This document shows, in pieces, positions 8,958 through 16,630 of a DNA stretch of 64,000 nt. The position numbers were made by a program, and so were the translations under genes. The stretch is from Paenibacillus thiaminolyticus. GTDB taxonomy: Bacteria; Bacillota; Bacilli; Paenibacillales; Paenibacillaceae. The notes under the pieces are model-generated. The model did not search any database. It saw nothing but the letters and a program-made list of their open reading frames with translations, and was not told the origin of the DNA. Numbering within the stretch: the first letter of the stretch is position 1; each line of letters opens with the position of its first letter. Location: positions 5,859,501-5,923,500 of the forward strand of contig NZ_CP041405.1 in the NCBI RefSeq assembly GCF_007066085.1, read 5' to 3'.

Positions 8958-9308
8958 ATGGACTGTATTTTTTGCAAAATTATCGAAGGTTCGATCCCTT
9001 CCAAAAAGGTATTGGAAAATGATCATGTCGTCGCCTTTCACGACATTACGCCACAAGCGCCGGTACATATTCTTATTATCCCCAAAAAGCATATCCCAAC
9101 TATGAACGATCTACAAGCAGAGGATGCTTCCCTGATGGGAGAAATCCACCTGGCTGCACAGCAGATTGCCCGGGATATGGGGATTGCCGATTCAGGCTAC
9201 CGCCTGATCAATAACTGCGGGAAAGACAGCGGACAGGTTGTGTTCCATCTTCACTACCACCTGTTGGGAGGAGAGCCGCTGGGCGCTCTGACAGGGCCTA
9301 AAGCGTAA
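8958..9308 (+). CDS. HIT family protein (nucleotide hydrolase/transferase)
   Basis: A 116-residue histidine-triad protein. The catalytic motif HLHYH is at residues 97-101 inside VVFHLHYHLLGG, and an upstream CIFCKI metal-binding start is typical of the HINT branch. These enzymes hydrolyse purine nucleoside phosphoramidates and related adenylates. The ATG at 8958 follows a GAAGGAGG ribosome binding site. It lies upstream of rpsU-yqeY, which have their own promoter. Confidence 0.93.
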   Translation: MDCIFCKIIEGSIPSKKVLENDHVVAFHDITPQAPVHILIIPKKHIPTMNDLQAEDASLMGEIHLAAQQIARDMGIADSGYRLINNCGKDSGQVVFHLHYHLLGGEPLGALTGPKA

Positions 9309-9390
9309 CGGATTGGAAAGGGGTTCCAGCGCCCGGTTCGCTATTCCTGCTTTCCGATGCATAAATGTAGATTAGAATGCGCCGCCAAGG

Positions 9391-9420
9391 TTGACACTCA
9401 CTTTTACAATCACATATAAT
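9391..9420 (+). promoter_or_regulatory. Strong sigma-A promoter of rpsU
   Basis: A perfect TTGACA (9391-9396) and a perfect TATAAT (9415-9420) are separated by 18 bp, as expected for a ribosomal protein gene. Transcription would start near 9427, about 50 bases before the rpsU start. Confidence 0.85.
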
Positions 9421-9478
9421 GTAGTTTGATAACCGTGTTGTTGTTCTTGGACGGTCTGGTCGGAGGGAGGGAAAACTG

Positions 9479-9652
9479 GTGTCTGAAACGAAAGTTCGCA
9501 AAAACGAGACAATCGATGCTGCACTTCGTCGCTTTAAGCGCTCCATTGCAAAAGATGGCGTATTGGCTGAAGTTAAAAAGCGTAAGCACTATGAAAAGCC
9601 AAGCGTTAAGCGCAAGAAGAAGTCCGAGGCTGCCCGCAAGAGAAAGTTTTAG
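9479..9652 (+). CDS. rpsU: 30S ribosomal protein S21
   Basis: A 57-residue basic protein with the S21 pattern: [20 protein letters not shown] at the start, then [15 protein letters not shown] and a Lys/Arg-rich tail ending RKRKF. Length and sequence match Bacillus S21. It starts at GTG 9479 behind GGAGGGAGGG. S21 binds the 30S platform and helps translation initiation. Its stop overlaps the AGGAGG ribosome binding site of yqeY, so the two are probably co-transcribed and coupled. Confidence 0.96.
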   Translation: MSETKVRKNETIDAALRRFKRSIAKDGVLAEVKKRKHYEKPSVKRKKKSEAARKRKF

Positions 9653-9667
9653 GAGGAATATGCACCA

Positions 9668-10111
9668 ATGGATCTTAGCCAAAGATTGAACGAAGATATG
9701 AAGCAAGCGATGAAAAGTCAAGACAAGTTCAAACTCTCCACCATCCGGATGGTACGTTCAGCGATCAAGAATGTTGAGATAGATGCTAAGAGAACTTTGA
9801 ATGACGATGAAGTGCTTGAGATTCTAGGTCGTGAAATCAAACAGCGGAAAGATGCCCTCCAACAATTTGAAAGCGCAGGTCGAGACGATTTAGCTGATTC
9901 ATTGAAAGACGAGATCGAGATTTTGACGCAGTATCTTCCTGCCCAACTTTCCGAAGAAGAAATTAAAGAGATTGTACAGAAGGCTATCCAAGAGACCGGT
10001 GCTTCTTCGAAAGCCGACATGGGGAAATTGATGGGTGCCCTGATGCCGAAGGTAAAAGGGCGCGCCGACGGAAAGCTGGTCAATACGATAGTTCAACAAT
10101 ATCTGCAGTAA
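9668..10111 (+). CDS. yqeY: GatB/YqeY domain protein
   Basis: A 147-residue protein of the YqeY family, related to the C-terminal tail domain of amidotransferase GatB and thought to bind tRNA. The sequence shows the family pattern: short helical repeats rich in Lys/Glu, EILGREIKQRKDAL and YLPAQLSEEEIKEI, and the ending GRADGKLVNTIVQQYL. rpsU-yqeY linkage is standard in Bacilli. The exact function is unproven. Confidence 0.94.
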   Translation: MDLSQRLNEDMKQAMKSQDKFKLSTIRMVRSAIKNVEIDAKRTLNDDEVLEILGREIKQRKDALQQFESAGRDDLADSLKDEIEILTQYLPAQLSEEEIKEIVQKAIQETGASSKADMGKLMGALMPKVKGRADGKLVNTIVQQYLQ

Positions 10112-10141
10112 GCGTCTTTGACAGCCTTATGTAACGTGACA

Positions 10142-10180
10142 AAAACACTCCTTTTTCAAGAAAGGGAGTGTTTTTTTCTA
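10142..10180 (+). terminator. Rho-independent terminator after rpsU-yqeY
   Basis: AAACACTCCTTT pairs with AAAGGGAGTGTTT around a short loop, followed by seven T. It ends the rpsU-yqeY unit. Confidence 0.85.
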
Positions 10181-10189
10181 GCAATTTCC

Positions 10190-10216
10190 TGGAACGGACG
10201 GGAGGATTGTCACGTA
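10190..10216 (+). promoter_or_regulatory. Sigma-W-like (ECF) promoter of nfeD-floA
   Basis: TGGAAC (10190-10195), a 17-bp spacer, then CGTA (10213-10216) followed by TTA. This is close to the sigma-W consensus TGAAAC-N16/17-CGTA. The Bacillus subtilis orthologues yqeZ-yqfA are known sigma-W targets, which supports the call. No better sigma-A promoter was seen. Confidence 0.5.
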
Positions 10217-10262
10217 TTACTACATAGACTGAACTGAATAGGGAAGGGGGTACACTAAAGAG

Positions 10263-11636
10263 ATGAAACACCCGTTCAAGCATCGATTTGCAGCCATAGG
10301 CATTCTATGGCTGATAGCCGCAGCCGTTCTGCTCGGCATGCTGGGACCCGTCGTCTCGTCCGTTCAGGCCGAGGGAGACGCGGTCAAGGGCAGCGCGGTC
10401 GTTATTCCAATCAAGGGGACGGTCGATCCGGTCATGAAGTCTTTCCTGTTCCGTGCGCTTGAGGAGGCGGAGCAGCTTCAGCCGGACGCTGTCATTTTCG
10501 ATATGGATACTCCTGGAGGCTACGTAGATGTATCGATGGAGCTTAGCCAGCGGATCATTGGGAGCCCGGCGCGTACGGTCGTGCTCGTTCACGGCAAGGC
10601 GGCTTCGGCGGGCAGCTTCCTGGCCCTCAGCGCGAACGAAATCGCGATGACCCCGGGAAGCGCTATCGGATCTGCGGCAATGGTCGATTCGTCTCACAAG
10701 TATGTGGATGATCCGAAGGCCGTCGCGCTGTGGGTCAGCCAGATGGTATCGGCCGCAGAGAAGAATGGCCGGGATACCGGCGTCGCTACGGCGATGGCGG
10801 ATCTGCAGGCCAAGGTGGAGCTTCCGCAGTTGAACCGCACGAAGCAGCCGGGCGAGGTTCTCTCCCTGAGCGTCAACGAGGCGAAGCGGGCTGGATATTT
10901 GGAATATGAAGCCTCTTCCGTAGAGGACTTGCTGTCCAAAATGAATCTCGGCGGGGCCCAAGTCATCCGCATCGAGCCTTCGGGCGCGGAACGGCTCGCG
11001 ACCTATCTCGTAACGCCGGCGATCGCTACGCTGCTCTTGTTCCTTGGCATCGCCGGCGTCGCGATTGAGCTCATCGTGCCAGGCTTCGGGGTTCCGGGCA
11101 TTCTCGGCATCCTCGGATTCGGTTTATACTTTTTTGGCCATTTTATTGCCGGACTAGCGGGGGTGGAGACTATCGTATTGCTGCTGATTGGGTTAGTGCT
11201 GCTGGCGCTGGAGATGTTCATTCCAAGTTTCGGGATTCTGGGCATCCTAGGTGCGATCAGCTTGATTTCCGGGGTCGTCCGCGCGGCCTACGATACGGGG
11301 AACGCGCTCATGTCCTTGGGCATCGCCTTCGTCGCAGCTGTTGTTGTCGTCGTCATTATTGCCCGCGTCTTCAAGCATCGCGGCATCTGGAACCGGTTCA
11401 TCCTCAAGGATGCGCTTACGTCGGAGCAAGGCTATGTGTCAAGCACCGATCATATGGAGCTGATTGGCAAGGTCGGGAAGGCGCTTACGCCGCTTCGTCC
11501 CGCAGGGACCATCCTGCTCGATGGCCATAAATATGATGTGGTGACGGACGGCTCTTTTATCGCGAAGGATGAACAGGTCGTCGTCGTGACGACGGAGGGG
11601 GCGCGTATTGTCGTGAGCCCGCATGTAGGTTCTTGA
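10263..11636 (+). CDS. NfeD family membrane protein, long form with ClpP-like protease domain
   Basis: A 457-residue protein equivalent to B. subtilis YqeZ. It begins with a signal/anchor helix (residues about 10-35). A ClpP/crotonase-like protease domain follows, with MDTPGGYVD and the likely nucleophile Ser115 in KAASAGSF. Four or five membrane helices lie at about 245-365, and a C-terminal NfeD OB-fold domain at about 395-457. It lies upstream of the flotillin floA, its usual partner. Long NfeD proteins are thought to act with flotillins in membrane microdomain organisation and envelope stress; the substrate is unknown. ATG follows GGAAGGGGG. Confidence 0.92.
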   Translation: MKHPFKHRFAAIGILWLIAAAVLLGMLGPVVSSVQAEGDAVKGSAVVIPIKGTVDPVMKSFLFRALEEAEQLQPDAVIFDMDTPGGYVDVSMELSQRIIGSPARTVVLVHGKAASAGSFLALSANEIAMTPGSAIGSAAMVDSSHKYVDDPKAVALWVSQMVSAAEKNGRDTGVATAMADLQAKVELPQLNRTKQPGEVLSLSVNEAKRAGYLEYEASSVEDLLSKMNLGGAQVIRIEPSGAERLATYLVTPAIATLLLFLGIAGVAIELIVPGFGVPGILGILGFGLYFFGHFIAGLAGVETIVLLLIGLVLLALEMFIPSFGILGILGAISLISGVVRAAYDTGNALMSLGIAFVAAVVVVVIIARVFKHRGIWNRFILKDALTSEQGYVSSTDHMELIGKVGKALTPLRPAGTILLDGHKYDVVTDGSFIAKDEQVVVVTTEGARIVVSPHVGS

Positions 11637-11767
11637 GAGAGGAAGTTTCAGTGTCCCCAGTTTGATTCATTGACCCTGGAACGCTTTCATTGTATCGTTG
11701 AAAAGAATTGACTGCCGCTAGACGGCAGTCCCGTATTTACATATTACAATTGGAGGTATGACTGCGT

Positions 11768-12763
11768 ATGGATCCAGCGATTGTCAGCACCCTGTTAATC
11801 GGGGCGCTCATTGTTATTGTTCTGAGTGTGTTTTTCAGCTTTTTCCCGGTTATGCTCTGGATATCCGCCATTGCATCCGGAGTCCGCATCGGCATCATCA
11901 CGCTCGTGGCGATGCGTCTGCGCCGGGTTACGCCAAGCCGGATCGTCAACCCGATGATCAAGGCGACGAAGGCGGGACTTGGACTGTCTATCAACCAACT
12001 GGAGAGCCATTATCTTGCCGGAGGTAATGTTGACCGCGTTGTCAACGCCCTTATTGCGGCGCAGCGGGCCAACATCAGCCTCGAATTCGAGCGTGCGGCC
12101 GCGATTGACTTGGCAGGCCGGGATGTTCTGCAGGCCGTGCAAATGAGCGTTAACCCGCGTGTTATCGAGACGCCGATCGTCGCCGCCGTGGCGAAGGACG
12201 GCATCGAGGTCAAGGTTCGTGCCCGCGTTACAGTTCGGGCCAACATCGACCGTCTCGTCGGGGGCGCCGGGGAAGAGACGATCATCGCCCGCGTCGGCGA
12301 AGGTATCGTTACAACGGTCGGCTCAAGTTCCACGCACAAGGATGTCCTGGAGAATCCGGATCTGATTTCCCGCACCGTGCTCGGCAAAGGTCTTGACGCC
12401 GGTACCGCATTTGAAATTTTGTCCATCGATATCGCTGATGTCGACGTAGGCAAGAACATCGGTGCGCATTTGCAGACCGAGCAGGCGGAAGCAGACAAGC
12501 GCATCGCTCAGGCGAAGGCGGAGGAACGCCGTGCGATGGCGGTCGCGGAAGAGCAGGAGATGAAGGCACGCGTCGTCGAGATGCGCGCTCGAGTCGTTCA
12601 GTCCGAATCTGAGGTTCCGATCGCGATGGCGGATGCTCTTCGTACAGGCAAGCTCGGGGTCATGGATTACATGAACTTGAAAAATATCGAAGCCGATACC
12701 CAAATGCGCGGCACGCTCGGCAAAATGGGCGAGAACGGCAGCGACAACAAATCGGAAAGCTAG
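11768..12763 (+). CDS. floA: Flotillin-like protein FloA
   Basis: A 331-residue flotillin-like protein of the YqfA type. A hydrophobic N-terminal hairpin (residues about 5-40) is followed by an SPFH-type domain and an Ala/Glu-rich coiled coil ([19 protein letters not shown]). FloA scaffolds membrane microdomains. It follows nfeD by 131 bp, which contains a hairpin (GACTGCC/GGCAGTC, 11710-11730) without a good T-run, so read-through from nfeD is likely. GGAGG at 11752 serves ATG 11768. The ATG at 11758 opens a different frame of only 89 codons and is not used. Confidence 0.95.
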   Translation: MDPAIVSTLLIGALIVIVLSVFFSFFPVMLWISAIASGVRIGIITLVAMRLRRVTPSRIVNPMIKATKAGLGLSINQLESHYLAGGNVDRVVNALIAAQRANISLEFERAAAIDLAGRDVLQAVQMSVNPRVIETPIVAAVAKDGIEVKVRARVTVRANIDRLVGGAGEETIIARVGEGIVTTVGSSSTHKDVLENPDLISRTVLGKGLDAGTAFEILSIDIADVDVGKNIGAHLQTEQAEADKRIAQAKAEERRAMAVAEEQEMKARVVEMRARVVQSESEVPIAMADALRTGKLGVMDYMNLKNIEADTQMRGTLGKMGENGSDNKSES

Positions 12764-12773
12764 GCGATGAGCC

Positions 12774-13259
12774 ATGGATATCTTTGAAAAGCTCTTGCGT
12801 ATTCTGTTGAACAATCCATTTCTGGCGGTAATTCTTATTGGCTTCGTGTTCTCCCTCTTGCGGAAGGGCAACAAGCCGCCGGCCAATCGGATGCCGAGCT
12901 TCGGCGGCGATAAGGCGGGAGGACGGCCGGGTTCCGAACCGGATGATCATGATGACGAGCCGGTGATGGAAGAGAAGCGGTCTTATCCGGTCTATACGGA
13001 GGAGCGCTCCCAAGCCGGTCTCTCGCAAGGATATGCTTCCCACGAGACGGACACCATTACGCTAGAAGAGAGAATTGCCGCCATGAAGCCTTCGGTGGGT
13101 CCGGCCAGCGCCCCGCGGCATGCGGAGTCAAGCAATAAGAAATCCGCCGCTGCAGCTTCTGCAGTGATTCGCCCGGAGGAGGCGCTGAAGGGCGTGCTCT
13201 GGTCCGAAATTCTGGGACCGCCGCGGGCCAAGCGGCCTTATGGCCGCCGCTCTTCCTAA
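12774..13259 (+). CDS. Hypothetical membrane-anchored protein downstream of floA
   Basis: A 161-residue protein I do not recognise beyond its position. It has one hydrophobic helix (residues about 9-24, NNPFLAVILIGFVFSLL) and a long polar, low-complexity tail rich in Pro, Ser, Glu and Arg. It begins 10 bp after floA and is very likely in the same operon. B. subtilis has a short yqfB gene in this position, but no convincing similarity is visible. It might be a floA-associated factor; that is inference from position only. Confidence 0.75.
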   Translation: MDIFEKLLRILLNNPFLAVILIGFVFSLLRKGNKPPANRMPSFGGDKAGGRPGSEPDDHDDEPVMEEKRSYPVYTEERSQAGLSQGYASHETDTITLEERIAAMKPSVGPASAPRHAESSNKKSAAAASAVIRPEEALKGVLWSEILGPPRAKRPYGRRSS

Positions 13260-13358
13260 GCTGGTGCTCTCTACTCGGTAAGAAGCGGCTTCTCCCATTG
13301 TCGGGATGTCGTCTGTTCGTCGGTTACTATGTTTTTGTTAGCCGGCTCTAAGAGCCAC

Positions 13359-13424
13359 AAGCCAGGCCCACGCGGGGATGATGTGACGGGACACCGTACA
13401 AATCTTCGCGGGCCTGGCTTTTTT
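13359..13424 (+). terminator. Terminator of the nfeD-floA operon
   Basis: AAGCCAGGCC (13359-13368) pairs with GGCCTGGCTT (13411-13420) across a 42-nt loop and is followed by TTTT. Confidence 0.7.
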
Positions 13425-13488
13425 AGATGTGTCAACACGGGGAAGAGCGGGCGTTCGCGGCTCTGATTGCCGGTCTAATAAACCAATC

Positions 13489-13664
13489 CTGCTCAAATGC
13501 AGTATTTTTATCTTGCTGAAGCGATTTATGTAAGAATTGCTGCAAATCTGCAGCTTTTTGATCCGATTTTGGCTGAACTAGGTCATACCGGGTGATATTC
13601 CTGCCGATTTGCAGGATTTCTTTTGGGCTGACTTGGTGTCGATGAAAAAGCTGTAAGTTTGCAG
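13489..13664. repeat. Four iterated 14-bp CTGC-N6-GCAG motifs
   Basis: Four copies of a 14-bp motif close to CTGCnnAnnTGCAG start at 13489, 13540, 13601 and 13651, that is every 50-61 bp. The copies are CTGCTCAAATGCAG, CTGCAAATCTGCAG, CTGCCGATTTGCAG and CTGTAAGTTTGCAG. Most are inverted CTGC/GCAG arms around six bases. The surrounding DNA is clearly more AT-rich than its neighbours. A 90-codon reverse frame (13432-13704) covers it, but its codons follow the repeat and I do not call it a gene. Confidence 0.65.
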
Positions 13665-13884
13665 TATTTTGGCGTTCATGCGCACGAACAAGTATGCTCT
13701 TCAATCGAAGCCTTGCAGGGACTTACCCATTATCGGTTCTCCTCCTTACTTAGCCCGTTGGTCACCCCCACTCCGAAGGCTAGCTTGCCCGAGGTCCGCT
13801 GCAACCGCAATTCGGGCGCTGCGCCAAGCCCCGAGGGGCCAGCAGCCTAGTGCCTAGCCGGGCTGGCGCCCAAGCCGCCGCAGC

Positions 13885-13946
13885 GCGCTCCCCAATGGAG
13901 CAACGCGTCCAAGCCGCGCTCCCCAATGGAGCAACGCGTCCAAGCC
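13885..13946. repeat. Perfect 31-bp tandem duplication
   Basis: The 31-bp unit at 13885-13915 (beginning GCGCTCCCCAATGG) is repeated exactly at 13916-13946. It lies in GC-rich non-coding DNA upstream of yqfC. The gap 13260-14088 holds this, the iterated motif array and the terminator; no gene is supported in it. Confidence 0.85.
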
Positions 13947-14029
13947 GCCGCGGACATGCCCGCCGCAGCGCGTTCACGCGTGACGCGGGAGCTTCCGCCG
14001 TACATCCCTTCCACCCGCTTCCTCATATT

Positions 14030-14058
14030 TCATAATCCGGCCTTGTTCCGCATAGGTT
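14030..14058 (+). promoter_or_regulatory. Possible sigma-E-type promoter of yqfC
   Basis: TCATAAT (14030-14036) and CATAGGTT (14051-14058) are 14 bp apart. This partly matches the mother-cell sigma-E pattern (-35 KMATATT, N14-15, -10 CATACANT). yqfC-yqfD are sporulation genes in B. subtilis, which fits. The -10 matches at only five of eight positions. Confidence 0.35.
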
Positions 14059-14088
14059 GTAAAGTACAGGAAGGGGGCCTTTGCCAAA

Positions 14089-14382
14089 ATGAGCCGCATT
14101 GCCCGCAAATTGCGCCAGTGGTCCGTAAATTGGTTCGATCTGCCGCAAGATATGATCACGGATATGCCCCGTCTGGTCATGACCGGCAATCGTAAGCTGG
14201 TTGTAGAGAATCATCAGGGCATTCTTCACTTCTCCGATCAGCATATGCGTCTCGCCTTGGCAGCGGGCCAACTGGAAGTGTACGGAACCAACTTGACGAT
14301 TCGCGCCATCTATACCGAGGAAATCTGTATCGAGGGCGTTATCAATGATATCAAGTATCACGGAACGGGGGGAACGTTGTGA
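14089..14382 (+). CDS. yqfC: Sporulation protein YqfC
   Basis: A 97-residue protein of the YqfC family, whose gene in Bacillus belongs to the mother-cell sporulation regulon. The sequence is typical: a basic N-terminus followed by beta-rich sequence (RLVMTGNRKLVVENHQGIL). The biochemical role is unknown. A strong AGGAAGGGGG precedes the ATG. The stop overlaps the GTG of yqfD (GTGA), so they are translationally coupled. Confidence 0.93.
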   Translation: MSRIARKLRQWSVNWFDLPQDMITDMPRLVMTGNRKLVVENHQGILHFSDQHMRLALAAGQLEVYGTNLTIRAIYTEEICIEGVINDIKYHGTGGTL

Positions 14383-15620
14383 AAGCTCCTGCATTTGCCG
14401 GCCTGCGAGGCTATGTCCGTGCCAGTCTGCGCGGCGGCCAAATCGAAACCTTTATCAATGCCACCGCGCTGGAACAAATCAGAATTTGGGATGTCCGGCG
14501 TCTCCGCGACGGCCGGGCGGAATGTTATTTGACGGCCAGCGATTACTTGCGCCTTCGTCCGCTGTTGAAGAAGACAGGCTGCCGTATTCATGTGGAGCAG
14601 CGCTTTGGGCTTCCGTTCTCTATCGTACGCATCCGCCGGCGGAAGTTTTTTGCCATGGGCGGTATTCTTTTTTTGCTCGGATTGTACATGCTGTCTTCCC
14701 TCGTCTGGAGCATCGAAGTAACGGGCAACATCCGCATTTCGACGGAGGAAGTGCTGAAGCAGGCGAGACAGCAGGGCATTTACCCGTTCCAATGGACTTT
14801 CCGGCTGCGCGATCCGGACGCTGTCTCCAAAGCGATGAATATGCAGCTCAAGGGCGTCTCGTGGATTGGCATTGAGCGGAACGGGACAAGAATCCGGATT
14901 CATGTCGTGGAATCGACCCTGCCGGAAAATAAGGGGCTTGTTAACCCGCGTCATCTTGTGGCCAAGACCGACGGGATTATTACGCATATCATCGCGGAGC
15001 GGGGCCGTCCGGCCGTGAGACAGCATTCTCGGGTGAAGAAGGGCGATATTCTCATCTCGGGACAAATCGGAACCGAGGAGCTGCCGAGCACGGTAGCGGC
15101 CAAGGGAGAGGTGCGGGGGCTCGTATGGCATGAATATGACGTTGCCGCCCCCCTCGTCACCAAGCGCAAAGTATATACCGGCGAGCAGAAAGAACTTCGT
15201 TATGTGACGGCAGGAGACAGACGGCTGCAGATCGCCGGCTACGGCGGCATTCCGTTCGACAGCTATGAGACGATCGTGGTAGCGAAGCGGCTGCAATGGA
15301 GGCAGTGGGTGCTGCCGTTCGGCTGGCAGACAGAGGTGCTGAAGGAAGCCCATATTATCTCGGAGGAACGAAGCGAGCAAGAGGCAGCTGCCGCGGGGCT
15401 GCAGGAGGCCCGCGCCGATGTGCTGGCCAAGAACGGTCCGGATGCGCGCATTCATGAGGAAAAAATTTTGCATCAGAAGGCGGACAATGGTAAAGTGGTC
15501 ATGAAGGTGCTTTTTGAAGTGGAGCAATCGATTGCGGAAGAATTAACGATTGTGCCGCAGGCACAGCCGGATCCGGGTGCGCAGGATGAAAAAGCGGCGC
15601 CTCCACAAGCGAGAGGATAA
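14379..15620 (+). CDS. yqfD: Sporulation protein YqfD
   Basis: A 413-residue stage IV sporulation-type protein. A cytoplasmic N-terminal domain (about 1-88) is followed by one membrane helix (about 89-107, FFAMGGILFLLGLYML). The large external domain opens with IEVTGNIRISTEEVLKQAR, a POTRA-like pattern. It is expected at the forespore-engulfing membranes. It starts at GTG 14379 inside the yqfC stop. The C-terminus is Pro/Ala-rich. Confidence 0.94.
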   Translation: MKAPAFAGLRGYVRASLRGGQIETFINATALEQIRIWDVRRLRDGRAECYLTASDYLRLRPLLKKTGCRIHVEQRFGLPFSIVRIRRRKFFAMGGILFLLGLYMLSSLVWSIEVTGNIRISTEEVLKQARQQGIYPFQWTFRLRDPDAVSKAMNMQLKGVSWIGIERNGTRIRIHVVESTLPENKGLVNPRHLVAKTDGIITHIIAERGRPAVRQHSRVKKGDILISGQIGTEELPSTVAAKGEVRGLVWHEYDVAAPLVTKRKVYTGEQKELRYVTAGDRRLQIAGYGGIPFDSYETIVVAKRLQWRQWVLPFGWQTEVLKEAHIISEERSEQEAAAAGLQEARADVLAKNGPDARIHEEKILHQKADNGKVVMKVLFEVEQSIAEELTIVPQAQPDPGAQDEKAAPPQARG

Positions 15621-15646
15621 TGAACGTTTAAGGAGACTGAGAGTTT

Positions 15647-16615
15647 TTGACGCAACCAACAATTGTCAAGCTTACACTGGAGAACGTTGCCGAGGGACTG
15701 GCTCTCTTCGGCCCGCAGGACAAGTACCTGCGCATGATTCAGAGCGGCACGGACGCGAACGTGATGTCGCGGGATGCGGAGATTTCCATTTCGGGAGAGG
15801 CGATGGAGGTTGAGAAGCTGCAGCAGCTATTTGAAGTCCTGCTGGAGCTTGTGCGGAACAACATCGCTTTGTCCGAACGTGACATTCAGTACGCCATCGA
15901 TTTGGCGCAGGATTGGAAAGTCCATGAACTGCTCGATCTGTTCAGAGGCGAGATTGCCCATACGTACCGGGGCAAGCCGATACGGGTGAAGACGATCGGG
16001 CAACGGCATTATGTATCTACCATTAAGAAGAAGGACATCGTGTTCGGCATTGGCCCCGCAGGGACAGGCAAGACGTATTTGGCCGTCGTCTTGGCGGTGA
16101 TGGCGCTGAAGGAAGGAGCGGTCAAGCGGATTGTGTTGACCCGCCCTGCCGTAGAGGCCGGGGAGAATCTGGGCTTCCTTCCGGGGGATCTGCAGGAGAA
16201 GGTAGATCCGTATTTGCGGCCGCTTTATGATGCGCTGTATGACGTCATGGGCCTTGATCAAGTCGGAAAAGCGTTGGAACGGGGACTGATCGAGATCGCG
16301 CCGCTTGCTTACATGCGCGGCCGCACGCTTGATGACGCGTTCATTATTTTGGACGAAGCCCAGAATACGACGCCCGAGCAGATGAAGATGTTCTTGACAC
16401 GGCTCGGCTTCGGCTCGAAGATGGTCATCACCGGAGACATCACCCAGATCGATCTGCCGCGCGGCAAGCGCTCGGGTCTGGTGGAGGCTTCTCATATTTT
16501 GCATGAGATTGAAGAAATCGGCTTTGTGCACTTTGCCGAGCAGGATGTCGTTCGTCATTCCTTAGTGCAGAAAATTATTACAGCTTATCAGAAGGATAGC
16601 GAAAACCAAGGATAG
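15647..16615 (+). CDS. PhoH family ATPase (PhoH-like, partner of YbeY)
   Basis: A 322-residue PhoH-like ATPase. The P-loop GPAGTGKT is at residues 136-143 and Walker B FIILDEAQN is near 230. The N-terminal region has a KH-like domain. It starts at TTG 15647, 5-9 bases after AAGGAGACTGAG. It lies in the conserved order yqfD-phoH-pgpH-ybeY-dgkA-era, which implies a role with YbeY in RNA metabolism; the precise reaction is unsettled. Confidence 0.95.
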   Translation: MTQPTIVKLTLENVAEGLALFGPQDKYLRMIQSGTDANVMSRDAEISISGEAMEVEKLQQLFEVLLELVRNNIALSERDIQYAIDLAQDWKVHELLDLFRGEIAHTYRGKPIRVKTIGQRHYVSTIKKKDIVFGIGPAGTGKTYLAVVLAVMALKEGAVKRIVLTRPAVEAGENLGFLPGDLQEKVDPYLRPLYDALYDVMGLDQVGKALERGLIEIAPLAYMRGRTLDDAFIILDEAQNTTPEQMKMFLTRLGFGSKMVITGDITQIDLPRGKRSGLVEASHILHEIEEIGFVHFAEQDVVRHSLVQKIITAYQKDSENQG

Positions 16616-16630
16616 AGAGGGTTGTTCTCT

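Noticed and set aside
13432..13704. 90-codon reverse open frame in the gap before yqfC
   Set aside because: It coincides with the repeated CTGC-GCAG motif array; the repeat explains the open frame better than a gene, and it starts at a TTG with only a weak ribosome binding site.
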